Of a stretch of DNA of 25,696 nucleotides, positions 7,744-14,178 are shown piece by piece. The stretch is from a virus. A program made the position numbers and the translations under genes. Numbering within the stretch: position 1 is the first letter of the stretch; each line of letters begins with the position of its first letter. The stretch is taken from positions 1 through 25,696 of IMG/VR virus record IMGVR_UViG_3300020183_000411, one strand, 5' to 3'. The notes under the pieces were generated by a model. That model ran no database searches, was not told where the DNA came from, and saw only the letters and a list, made by a program, of their open reading frames with translations.

Positions 7744-7999
7744 TATCGTCGGGGGGAATCACAAGATCATCTTTAGTAATTATAGTATATTGATAATTAT
7801 GCATTTCGCAAGTTGCAATAATTAAATCATCATCAATTTCAATTACATGCATTTCAGGATATCCATCATCTTCTAACATTATAGCAAAACGAGTAGCATC
7901 ATCCTCTTCTTCAAAAAGATAAAGAATTTGTTCTCCATCTTCATTTTGAACAGCATATGCACCCTCAGTTTCTCGACCCTCAAGTGTTAGAATAAACAT
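7730..7999 (-). CDS. DUF3110-like protein (89 aa) between gp47 and gp46
   Basis: This 89-residue acidic protein has its ATG directly abutting the gp47 stop (TAAATG) and overlaps gp46 by 14 bases, so it is translationally linked to both. The pattern is an N-terminal strand MFILTLEG, then GEQILYLFEEEDDATRFAIMLE, a DGYPEMHVIEID block and a C-terminal DDLVIPPDD. This resembles DUF3110 as I recall it from cyanobacteria (LMFESEDDATRFALMLEAQDFP, VExID, then IPPE). That family has no known activity. The similarity hints at gene exchange with a cyanobacterial host. Its position suggests, without proof, a role in modulating the gp46-gp47 nuclease. Confidence 0.72.
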   Translation of the reverse strand: MFILTLEGRETEGAYAVQNEDGEQILYLFEEEDDATRFAIMLEDDGYPEMHVIEIDDDLIIATCEMHNYQYTIITKDDLVIPPDDNDFI

Positions 8000-9040
8000 T
8001 TAAATCATCTCACATGCTTCCTGATAAACATCTTGGATAATTTTTTGAATCGTAGATTTATCCATTCCAACCTCCGCTTCTTCTATATATCGATTTAAGA
8101 TAGATAGAGTATCTTCATTTTCAAAAGCTTCAAACTCCTCTGACTCTTGAATCTGGAAGTTCTCTACAATTTTGAGTTCTGCAACATTAGAAGAATAAAG
8201 TTTATCAATAAACTTCTCAAATTTCTTTGGATCAGTTTTTTTTCTAACAATAACCTTTGCAATTTTGTTTTGATATTCTGTAGAATCAAATGTCTGATAT
8301 GGAGTGTCTTCGTAGTAAATATTATAAAAAAGTCTATAAGGATTATTGACTGGCGTGAGTTCTAATGTTTCAGTATCGAAAATATGAAACCCACGTTGAT
8401 CGCCTACATCAGTCCAAAACATTTCATAAGGATTTCCTAAGTAGAAGACTTTACCATCGGTTGATCGAGTATGATAATGTCCTGAGAAGACACGTTCGAA
8501 TTTTTCAAATAGTTTGCTCTCCAGTCCATGCTCCATGACGAGTTGTCGATTAACTCTAAATCCCTGGAGTTCAAGATGCCCCATCGCACAAGTGCAAGTT
8601 GTCTTTTGAATAGTTTTAAAAGTAACTTCCTCATTTTCTTGATTGATCCAAGGAATAAAAAGAACGTTTAACTGATCTAATTTTACTTCAGTTGGTTGAG
8701 CATAAACCGTTACATTATCATATTCACGAAGTAGTAAATCCACAGCATTTACTTCGTTAGTATTTTTATAGTAACTGTCATGATTACCAACAATTAAATG
8801 CAATACAATCCCTCTTTCTTTGATCGGATCAAAAATATTATTCTTAGCCCAAGAGAGGGCAGAAAAATCAATTCCTTTCCTACTATCAAAAGCATCACCC
8901 ATATGAATAATTGTTTTTATTCTTTCCTTGTCTATTGTGGGAAAGAAAACGTTATCGTAAAACTTTTTAAAATAATCATGAAAAAGTTTTGAGTTTTTTC
9001 TTGCACCATAATGAGTGTCGGTAATAATTGCGACTTTCAT
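8000..9040 (-). CDS. 47: Recombination endonuclease subunit gp47 (Mre11/SbcD-like)
   Basis: This is the nuclease subunit of the gp46-gp47 complex. The 346 residues carry the calcineurin-like phosphoesterase motifs in order: DTHYG with D8 and H10, MGDAFD with D49 and D52, GNHDS with N86 and H87, then GHLELQG and SGHYHTR, which supply the later metal-binding histidines. Length agrees with T4 gp47 (about 339). The complex makes 3' single-stranded ends for UvsX/UvsY-mediated strand invasion. The gene follows a 45-codon endonuclease VII remnant and a late-type AATAAATA motif, and no sigma70-like promoter was recognised in the 150-base gap upstream. It abuts the DUF3110-like gene at its 3' end. Confidence 0.95.
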   Translation of the reverse strand: MKVAIITDTHYGARKNSKLFHDYFKKFYDNVFFPTIDKERIKTIIHMGDAFDSRKGIDFSALSWAKNNIFDPIKERGIVLHLIVGNHDSYYKNTNEVNAVDLLLREYDNVTVYAQPTEVKLDQLNVLFIPWINQENEEVTFKTIQKTTCTCAMGHLELQGFRVNRQLVMEHGLESKLFEKFERVFSGHYHTRSTDGKVFYLGNPYEMFWTDVGDQRGFHIFDTETLELTPVNNPYRLFYNIYYEDTPYQTFDSTEYQNKIAKVIVRKKTDPKKFEKFIDKLYSSNVAELKIVENFQIQESEEFEAFENEDTLSILNRYIEEAEVGMDKSTIQKIIQDVYQEACEMI

Positions 9041-9041
9041 A

Positions 9042-9179
9042 TTAATCAGAGTGTTGTTTCAAGTATAGCACAGCTTCTTGAAGCAAGTCAAGGTTATCAT
9101 TAAAAAATCCCAATCCTTGATTGCATTTATTGCACAATAACCCTCTAATTTTTCCAGTTGTGTGGTTATGGTCTACTGC
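9042..9179 (-). pseudogene. Remnant of an endonuclease VII-type HNH nuclease (C-terminal 45 codons)
   Basis: The minus-strand frame from 9179 to the TAA at 9042-9044 encodes [20 protein letters not shown] followed by a QGLGFF segment and a leucine-rich tail. This matches the catalytic core of the phage recombination endonuclease VII family (DHDHxTGxxRGLLCxxCN): the D-H-x-H cluster and the C-N-x-C-N zinc/catalytic end are intact. The frame is closed by TAA at 9180-9182 immediately upstream, has no ATG, and lacks the N-terminal zinc-binding CxxC half. It looks like the surviving 3' end of a free-standing homing-type nuclease inserted between gp55 and gp47. The stop lies 1 base before the gp47 ATG. 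Translation from a non-ATG codon cannot be ruled out. Confidence 0.75.
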
Positions 9180-9180
9180 T

Positions 9181-9188
9181 TATTTATT
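9181..9188 (-). promoter_or_regulatory. Late-type promoter motif AATAAATA between gp55 and gp47
   Basis: This is an exact copy of the octamer found before the structural genes. It starts 3 bases after the gp55 stop and overlaps the TAA that closes the nuclease remnant. A transcript would begin within the remnant and run into gp47 about 140 bases further on. It may originally have served the nuclease gene. Confidence 0.45.
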
Positions 9189-9191
9189 CTA

Positions 9192-9686
9192 TCAATATCT
9201 TAACTTACTATGAATCGCATCTTTGATGCTATTATAGTCGGAATAGTTTGATCCGTCAACCGAGCCGTCTTCAAAGACTTGATCAAATCCAGTTCTTTCA
9301 AGAATTTTATTTTTGATTTCCAGTTGCTTCTTTTCTTTCTGAATGCGTCTCAGGAATGCGTAGTGAATAATCTGAGTGAAGTAAGCAAAAGGATTCTGAG
9401 ATTTCTCTGGATTAAAATTATGAATATACTGAACACAATTTTCAATGCCATCACAAATCATATCATCCTTAAACATGTAATTAACAAAATTTGGTTTAAA
9501 GGATAAATGAGTTGCAATCTTTAAAAAGCATTCCCCAATGTATCGTGGAATCTGAGGTTGCGGATTTCCTTGAATCTTCGCAATTTCTCTATCTTCCCTA
9601 TACTTAATTAATGCGGCAAGAAATTCTTTGTTATTAACGTAATGTTCAGATCTTTTTCTTTTAGTCATTACTGCTGTTGTTATCAT
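9192..9686 (-). CDS. 55: Late-transcription sigma factor gp55
   Basis: gp55 is the highly diverged sigma that replaces sigma70 on host RNA polymerase to recognise late promoters, helped by gp33 and the gp45 clamp. The 164-residue frame contains MICDGIENC near the middle and NPFAYFTQIIHYAFLRRIQKEKKQ, the sigma region 2-like -10 recognition helices characteristic of T4 gp55 (185 residues in T4). An alternative start at the ATG of 9666-9668 (MTKRKRSEHY) would shorten it by six residues; no Shine-Dalgarno distinguishes them. Promoter evidence is strong (9713-9741): a sigma70-type element, as expected for a factor that must be made before late transcription starts. It is the probable reader of the AATAAATA sites in this window. 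Confidence 0.92.
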   Translation of the reverse strand: MITTAVMTKRKRSEHYVNNKEFLAALIKYREDREIAKIQGNPQPQIPRYIGECFLKIATHLSFKPNFVNYMFKDDMICDGIENCVQYIHNFNPEKSQNPFAYFTQIIHYAFLRRIQKEKKQLEIKNKILERTGFDQVFEDGSVDGSNYSDYNSIKDAIHSKLRY

Positions 9687-9712
9687 AAGACATTCTAATT
9701 TAATATGTAGGT

Positions 9713-9741
9713 ATTATAACATCTTATACAGGGCTTGACAA
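9713..9741 (-). promoter_or_regulatory. Sigma70-type promoter for gp55
   Basis: On the minus strand a -35 TTGTCA (9736-9741) is followed by a 17-base spacer and a perfect -10 TATAAT (9713-9718). A TG one base upstream of the -10 gives an extended -10. Five of six and six of six consensus positions with ideal spacing make this the best host-type promoter in the window. Initiation is predicted near 9706, leaving a leader of about 20 bases before the gp55 ATG. Confidence 0.8.
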
Positions 9742-9763
9742 GTCTTTAAATTATCAGTAGAAT
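9735..9763 (+). promoter_or_regulatory. Sigma70-like promoter on the plus strand, divergent from the gp55 promoter
   Basis: The plus strand carries a perfect -35 TTGACA (9735-9740), a 17-base spacer and a TAGAAT -10 (9758-9763, five of six). Its -35 overlaps that of the gp55 promoter because CTTGACAAG is nearly self-complementary. No gene lies downstream on the plus strand, so a transcript would be antisense to the 130-residue gene (from 9790) and then uvsW. It may equally be a by-product of the symmetric -35 sequence. Confidence 0.45.
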
Positions 9764-9789
9764 ACCTTTGTCCGGTTTGAAGATGAGGC

Positions 9790-10182
9790 TTAGCTACTTT
9801 TAAAGATCTTTTCTAGAATTTCCTTAGCATCATTGACATTCGCTACGTATCCCATCTTTCTACTGATTTTTGATTGATTGTTTTGAAGTTTTTGATATTG
9901 ACGAACATAAGATTGATACATGGAAATCATTTCAATATCATATGATTCAGACATAGTGAGGATATCATCCATGTTCAGAATGAACATGTCTTCGGAGGTT
10001 GTTTTAAGCCATGGTTCTAACTTATAACCACAGATTCCCATTCTCGTTTTAACTTCACTAATTGATGCAGGATAAGAAATTAAAAGGATTGTTTTATCTT
10101 CCATCTCTTCAGCACATACCTTAGCAAAAATTTCCTCTCCTGTTTTTAATTTAAGAGTTGCATAAAAATCTTCTTCCATCAT
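9790..10182 (-). CDS. Conserved hypothetical protein (130 aa) after uvsW
   Basis: This 130-residue protein overlaps the uvsW stop by 4 bases and is therefore probably coupled to it. The N-terminal half (FYATLKLKTGEEIFAKVCAE, then TILLISYPASI) has the strand-rich look of an Sm/Hfq-like or small beta-barrel fold, with a TGEEI turn. The C-terminal half (about 75-130) is helical, containing DDILTMSESYDIEMISMYQS and a Lys/Gln-rich tail with DAKEILEKIF. I recall similar small proteins after uvsW in T4-like cyanophages but no function for them. An RNA-binding role would fit the fold impression; this is inference only. About 100 bases with divergent promoters separate it from gp55. Confidence 0.72.
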   Translation of the reverse strand: MMEEDFYATLKLKTGEEIFAKVCAEEMEDKTILLISYPASISEVKTRMGICGYKLEPWLKTTSEDMFILNMDDILTMSESYDIEMISMYQSYVRQYQKLQNNQSKISRKMGYVANVNDAKEILEKIFKSS

Positions 10183-11651
10183 TGTTTTAATTGAATTGTA
10201 ATTATTTCATAGTTAAAATTTTCTTCATTATAAATTTTAATTCTTTCGATGAGGTGATTGAGAGTATAATTTTTTCTTGACTTGTACGTGCAATCGTCAG
10301 AAATATCATAAAGAATTGCTTTGGTTTTATTTTTTCCTTTTCTTAAAACTCTTCCGATACTTTGTAAATTTCGAATTCGTGATTTACTTGGCGAAGCAAA
10401 AATGACGTTGTGTAAATTTTTAATATTAATACCAGTACTAAATGTTCCGTAAGATGCAACAATTACTGCGTTATTTTCTTTTTCAGTAATTTCTCTTACG
10501 AGTTCTCTTTCTTCCGCATCCACTCCACCATGAACAAAAAATACTTTACGATCATCTCGCTTATGTGTATTTATCAGATTAAATAAGGGTTCTCCATGGG
10601 TGGCAACCCGACTATAAAGAACTAATGTATTTCCTTTGAGATCTAAAGTTAAATTGGAAATAAACTTGTTTCTTTTTTCGTGAGAGATAAGATATTGAAT
10701 TTCGTCTTCATAAGTTTCAAATTTTTGTGGAGGATGTTTAAGAACAATGCAGTTAATATCTAATGTTGAAAGGTGTCCTTGCTCCATTAATTCTGCAGTC
10801 TTAGTAACCTTATAAGATGGTCCAAACAATCCTTCAAGAACCCATTTATGAGTTTGTGTACCATCAAGAGTTCCAGTAAATCCAAAACGATATTTTGCAT
10901 GATGAAGTTTTGTCATGATAGATATAAGGGATTTACTCTTGAAAAGATGTGCCTCATCGCCTATAATAACATTGTAATCCTCAAAAAATGAACGTTCTAA
11001 TTTATAAATTGATTGCCAAGTTGTGATTGTAACAGAATGTTCATTTGTTTTTTCTCTACCCGAATAGATACGGTGACAATATGACTCAACATCCCATCCA
11101 TAGTCCTGGAAATCCTTGTACATCTGCTCTACAAGAGATGTCGTTGGGACAACTAAAAGAATTTTTTGCCCTCTATCCACATAGTATCTCACGAGGGCGT
11201 AAATCATCAGACTTTTTCCTGACGCAGTTGGACTTATCAATAGCTTTCGATTGTGTCGTAAAGCATCATATACTCCCTCTATTTGGTACTGTCGCGGAGA
11301 ATGAGTACAAATAGATTGCATATAATCCTTTACGCCTTCATAGGAAATATTTTCATTTATTTCAAATGGAAGTCCATAAAACTTATTATCCTCAAACTTA
11401 TATGTGTATCCATATTGATTACAAAAATTGACAATTTTATCTAAAAGACCGACATAGATTTGTTTGCTTCTTGTGTCAAATAAATGTATTTCGCCATTCC
11501 AGTGTTTATTTCTGTACTGAGGCATGAATTTCATATTTGGAACTTCAAATTTGAAATGATCTCTCAGTTCATACTCAATATGAGGTTCTGTTCGTATCTT
11601 AAGAAAAACTTCGTTCGACTTACTGATAACTAAGTTTGTATTATCAACCAT
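10179..11651 (-). CDS. uvsW: UvsW DNA/RNA helicase
   Basis: UvsW is an SF2 helicase that unwinds R-loops and branched DNA, shutting off origin-dependent replication in favour of recombination-dependent replication late in infection. The 490 residues (T4 about 502) show an N-terminal substrate-binding domain (1-115), then PRQYQ at 119-123, Walker A PTASGKS at 141-147, DEAH at 232-235, and FTGTLDG as motif III. The C-terminal helicase lobe contains QSIGRVLRKGKNKT as motif VI. It overlaps uvsY by 8 bases upstream and the 130-residue gene by 4 bases downstream. This arrangement ties expression of the helicase to the recombination mediator. Confidence 0.95.
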   Translation of the reverse strand: MVDNTNLVISKSNEVFLKIRTEPHIEYELRDHFKFEVPNMKFMPQYRNKHWNGEIHLFDTRSKQIYVGLLDKIVNFCNQYGYTYKFEDNKFYGLPFEINENISYEGVKDYMQSICTHSPRQYQIEGVYDALRHNRKLLISPTASGKSLMIYALVRYYVDRGQKILLVVPTTSLVEQMYKDFQDYGWDVESYCHRIYSGREKTNEHSVTITTWQSIYKLERSFFEDYNVIIGDEAHLFKSKSLISIMTKLHHAKYRFGFTGTLDGTQTHKWVLEGLFGPSYKVTKTAELMEQGHLSTLDINCIVLKHPPQKFETYEDEIQYLISHEKRNKFISNLTLDLKGNTLVLYSRVATHGEPLFNLINTHKRDDRKVFFVHGGVDAEERELVREITEKENNAVIVASYGTFSTGINIKNLHNVIFASPSKSRIRNLQSIGRVLRKGKNKTKAILYDISDDCTYKSRKNYTLNHLIERIKIYNEENFNYEIITIQLKQ

Positions 11652-12081
11652 AACCTGCCTGGAATTTTACAAATTCAATTGCATTTTTAATTTGGTATGT
11701 TCTATTTTGAATTACCTTAAGAATGCTCTCTAAGTAATTTAGCATAGTTTCATAGTAGTCAATTTTGAGATTGACATTAGACAATTTCTCATCCGCATCC
11801 AAATATTTTTGCATCGTATCCTTATCCCTGATTTTTTTGGGAAATGGATTCTCTACATAGACATCTGGATCTGCTTTTCCAGCATAATATTCATATCTTT
11901 CGTGACGAATATTTCTTTTTTGCTGCTCTGCCTTTTTCTTGAGAAGAACTAAATTGTTATAAAGATCAAAGTATTTTGCATGTAGTGCTGGAATGTTTAA
12001 AGATTCTGTATGAAGATTATCAATATCAATTTTGGAATCTTTTTCCCACATACTTTGAATCATATCAAGATCAATATTCAT
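11644..12081 (-). CDS. uvsY: UvsY recombination mediator
   Basis: UvsY loads the UvsX recombinase onto single-stranded DNA covered by gp32. The 145-residue sequence (T4 137) begins MNIDLDMIQSMWEKDSKID, close to the T4 start as I remember it, and is helical throughout. It has a basic segment QQKRNIRHERYEYY near residues 53-66 and a long C-terminal helix (about 95-140) suited to the hexameric assembly of this family. The ATG overlaps the gp3 stop by 4 bases and the stop overlaps the uvsW start. The order gp3-uvsY-uvsW is the usual one in T4-like cyanophages. Confidence 0.92.
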   Translation of the reverse strand: MNIDLDMIQSMWEKDSKIDIDNLHTESLNIPALHAKYFDLYNNLVLLKKKAEQQKRNIRHERYEYYAGKADPDVYVENPFPKKIRDKDTMQKYLDADEKLSNVNLKIDYYETMLNYLESILKVIQNRTYQIKNAIEFVKFQAGYG

Positions 12082-12641
12082 AAGGGATCGCCATTTAAAT
12101 CAACTATATCGTAGATAGTATACTTGAAAGATACGTCTGCTGTAAAGTATTGAACATCAGTATCGGTTGCATTAAACTCAAGTGTGGATAATGAGTATGG
12201 CCACAAATCCTTAAATTTAATTTTAAAATTTGTATTATTGCTACTTGTCATTACTTGCAAAGTTCCATCAGAGTAGATATTCATCATTTTTGATGATGAA
12301 GTATTGACTTTGGATTGTTTGTTTTGCAAATCATAGATTTCTTTCAAAGACTCTGGATATCCAAGGCCCCTCATCCAGTTTTGAATTTCCATGTAATTTT
12401 CAAGATCTTCATCTACGAGAAATCTCAAAGTAAAATCTTCAAAAACAATTTTATCTCCAGGATTATCAATATCTTTAAGATAAGATGGTTGAATTGCTAC
12501 ACCAAGAGTCATTCCTGGAATATTAGCCGTATTACTTAAAAAAGCAACTTTGGGCGCCCTATTTAACATGAATTTAAAACCAATCGGGGACAGAAAGTTT
12601 CGATTCTGTATCTGATTATTAAATGCGTTACCGACTGCCAT
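12078..12641 (-). CDS. 3: Tail completion / tail-tube-related protein, probably gp3
   Basis: This 187-residue protein has a tail-tube-like sequence. Residues 19-100 run LSPIGFKFMLNRAP, then NIPGMTLGVAIQPS, FEDFTLRFLVDEDLENY and NWMRGLGYPES, a layout shared with gp19-fold tube and terminator proteins. In T4-like cyanophages the gene between gp23 and uvsY is gp3, which caps the head-proximal end of the tail tube and stabilises the sheath, so I assign that by position. A second tube-fold protein such as a gp54 relative is the alternative. The length agrees with T4 gp3 (176). It is separated from gp23 by a strong terminator, preceded by a weak late-like element (12652-12660), and heads the overlapping gp3-uvsY-uvsW set. 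Confidence 0.75.
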   Translation of the reverse strand: MAVGNAFNNQIQNRNFLSPIGFKFMLNRAPKVAFLSNTANIPGMTLGVAIQPSYLKDIDNPGDKIVFEDFTLRFLVDEDLENYMEIQNWMRGLGYPESLKEIYDLQNKQSKVNTSSSKMMNIYSDGTLQVMTSSNNTNFKIKFKDLWPYSLSTLEFNATDTDVQYFTADVSFKYTIYDIVDLNGDPL

Positions 12642-12651
12642 CTTTTTCTAA

Positions 12652-12660
12652 CTATTTAGA
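12652..12660 (-). promoter_or_regulatory. Weak late-like motif TCTAAATAG before gp3
   Basis: Directly after the gp23 terminator the minus strand reads TCTAAATAG, which shares the TAAATA core with the T4 late element. It lies 10 bases before the gp3 ATG, closer than the 20-35 bases seen elsewhere. A promoter is expected here because the terminator separates gp3 from gp23. Confidence 0.3.
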
Positions 12661-12661
12661 T

Positions 12662-12689
12662 AAAAAAAGAGGGTCTCGAAAGACCCTCT
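12662..12689 (-). terminator. Rho-independent terminator after gp23
   Basis: A 9-bp perfect stem (AGAGGGTCT with AGACCCTCT) closes a loop that reads TTCG on the minus strand, the stable UUCG tetraloop. It is followed by an uninterrupted run of T. It begins 21 bases after the gp23 stop codon and would end the abundant scaffold-capsid message before gp3. Confidence 0.92.
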
Positions 12690-12710
12690 GAGTTCTCTTG
12701 TGAGAATGAC

Positions 12711-14132
12711 TCACATGAGGTTCTTAACAGCAACGCGACGATAGTAGCGGTTGCTGTTAACGCGAAGACGACCCAGACCTTGATCAGTACCTTCTGCAAA
12801 TGGGTTTGCAACGATACCGTAGCGGGTCTTAAAGCCGATCTTAGGCTGGAAGGTGTTCTCACCAACGGCACGAACCATTTGGAGAGGAACATATGGGCAA
12901 TAGAACAGACCAGCATCATAAGGGGAAGAACCCTTATAACCAACAACGTAGTATTGGTTGCTGCCTTGTGCCAGACCGCTGTTATCAGCAGCCAGGTTTG
13001 CCGAATAAGGATCGATATATACGCGATACTTGCCTTGGATTGTACCAGCAAAGGTGTTACCAGTATCATCAACGTTCAGGTTAGCGTTGAGTGCAGGGGT
13101 GTAATCAAGAACACCAGCCATGGTCAGTGCTGAAGCAACGTCAGCAGAGCACATGATGATGTTACCCTTGCCGCGACGAGTTCTCTGAGCGATTCTGTTT
13201 GCATCTCTTTCGATTTGGAACAGAAGACCCTTGAACTTCTCAACAGACCAACGACCGTTGGAGTCGATGTCGAGGTCGAATACACCAGCAGTAGCGGTGT
13301 TTTCTACAGCACCCTGTTCAGCAATCTTGTAGATGGTACGGATAACTTCACGGTTGATCTCAGCAAGAATCTCAGTTGAGAGAATGTTTGCGAGTTCCGC
13401 TTCAGCATTCAGACCATGGATTGCCTTGAGGTCTTGAGCAAGCTCAAGTGAGTACTCAGCCTTCAGAGCGCGTGACTTTGCAGTAACAGTGACTTTCTCG
13501 ATTGAGAATGCCATCTGGTTGAAAGCATTACCAGCACCGTCGCCAAGTGTTTCAGCGTCGCCAGTTGGCATACCTGAACCGACATTATATGCCGTTGAGG
13601 TTGCAGTGCCAACAGGGTTCAGGATAGCAGGGTTGGTGCCGCTTTGAGCAGTTGTACCGATACCAGCATTGGCATCAGCAAAACCACCTTCAACGTTGAA
13701 ACCACTGTCTTGACCTGAGAATGAAGTATCAACTTCATTGAAGAATGCTTCGGTTCCGCCCTGAGTATTGTAGCGGGAACGCATTGCGAAGATCAGTCCA
13801 GTAGGACCGCTCATTGGTTGAACGCCAGCCAGGTCATAAGCGACCAGGTTAGGCATTGAACGACGGATCAGCGAAATCAGAACTGGGTCGAAACCAGCAG
13901 TAGGACCAGCAGCAGTTGAACTACCGCTGAAACCACCAGTGCCAGTTGCGTTGGTTGGGGCTTCCATCAGGTTCATACCTGTGGAGAATGCAGCTTCCTC
14001 ACGGAGGAATTTTTCTTGGTTTTCTAACAGGACAGCGGTTACTGCTCTTCTGTGCGAATCTTTGATTGCATCAAGACCCTCATAGTTGAGGAGTGGAGCC
14101 CACTTTTCCTGCAGATGTTCTGCGTGGAACAT
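12711..14132 (-). CDS. 23: Major capsid protein gp23
   Basis: This is the precursor of the hexameric capsid shell. The 473-residue product begins MFHAEHLQEKWAPLL and contains the gp23 landmarks QMAFSIEKVTVTAKSRALKAEYS, ELANILSTEILAEINREV, VEKFKGLLFQIERDANRIA and the C-terminal MQPKIG-like region FQPKIGFKTRYG. A gp21 protease site of the L-x-E type, LME, sits at residues 55-57, so the mature chain probably begins at Ala58 (T4 removes 65 residues). The start has a reasonable Shine-Dalgarno (AAAGG about 10 bases upstream). No AATAAATA element lies in the 46-base gap to gp22, so expression may come by read-through from the gp22 promoter. A strong terminator follows. The gene is visibly more GC-rich than flanking tail genes. 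No gp24 vertex gene is adjacent. Confidence 0.97.
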   Translation of the reverse strand: MFHAEHLQEKWAPLLNYEGLDAIKDSHRRAVTAVLLENQEKFLREEAAFSTGMNLMEAPTNATGTGGFSGSSTAAGPTAGFDPVLISLIRRSMPNLVAYDLAGVQPMSGPTGLIFAMRSRYNTQGGTEAFFNEVDTSFSGQDSGFNVEGGFADANAGIGTTAQSGTNPAILNPVGTATSTAYNVGSGMPTGDAETLGDGAGNAFNQMAFSIEKVTVTAKSRALKAEYSLELAQDLKAIHGLNAEAELANILSTEILAEINREVIRTIYKIAEQGAVENTATAGVFDLDIDSNGRWSVEKFKGLLFQIERDANRIAQRTRRGKGNIIMCSADVASALTMAGVLDYTPALNANLNVDDTGNTFAGTIQGKYRVYIDPYSANLAADNSGLAQGSNQYYVVGYKGSSPYDAGLFYCPYVPLQMVRAVGENTFQPKIGFKTRYGIVANPFAEGTDQGLGRLRVNSNRYYRRVAVKNLM

Positions 14133-14178
14133 TTGCGTTTACCTTTTGTGAATGTTTACGTTTGATTTAATTTTAAAT

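Noticed and set aside
10565-10575. ATAAATA-containing motif similar to a late promoter
   Set aside because: It falls inside the uvsW coding region with no gene start 20-35 bases downstream, so it is likely chance in AT-rich sequence.
12656-13072. 138-residue minus-strand frame in a second reading frame of gp23
   Set aside because: It overlaps the C-terminal third of gp23 and runs through the terminator, and has no recognisable domain.
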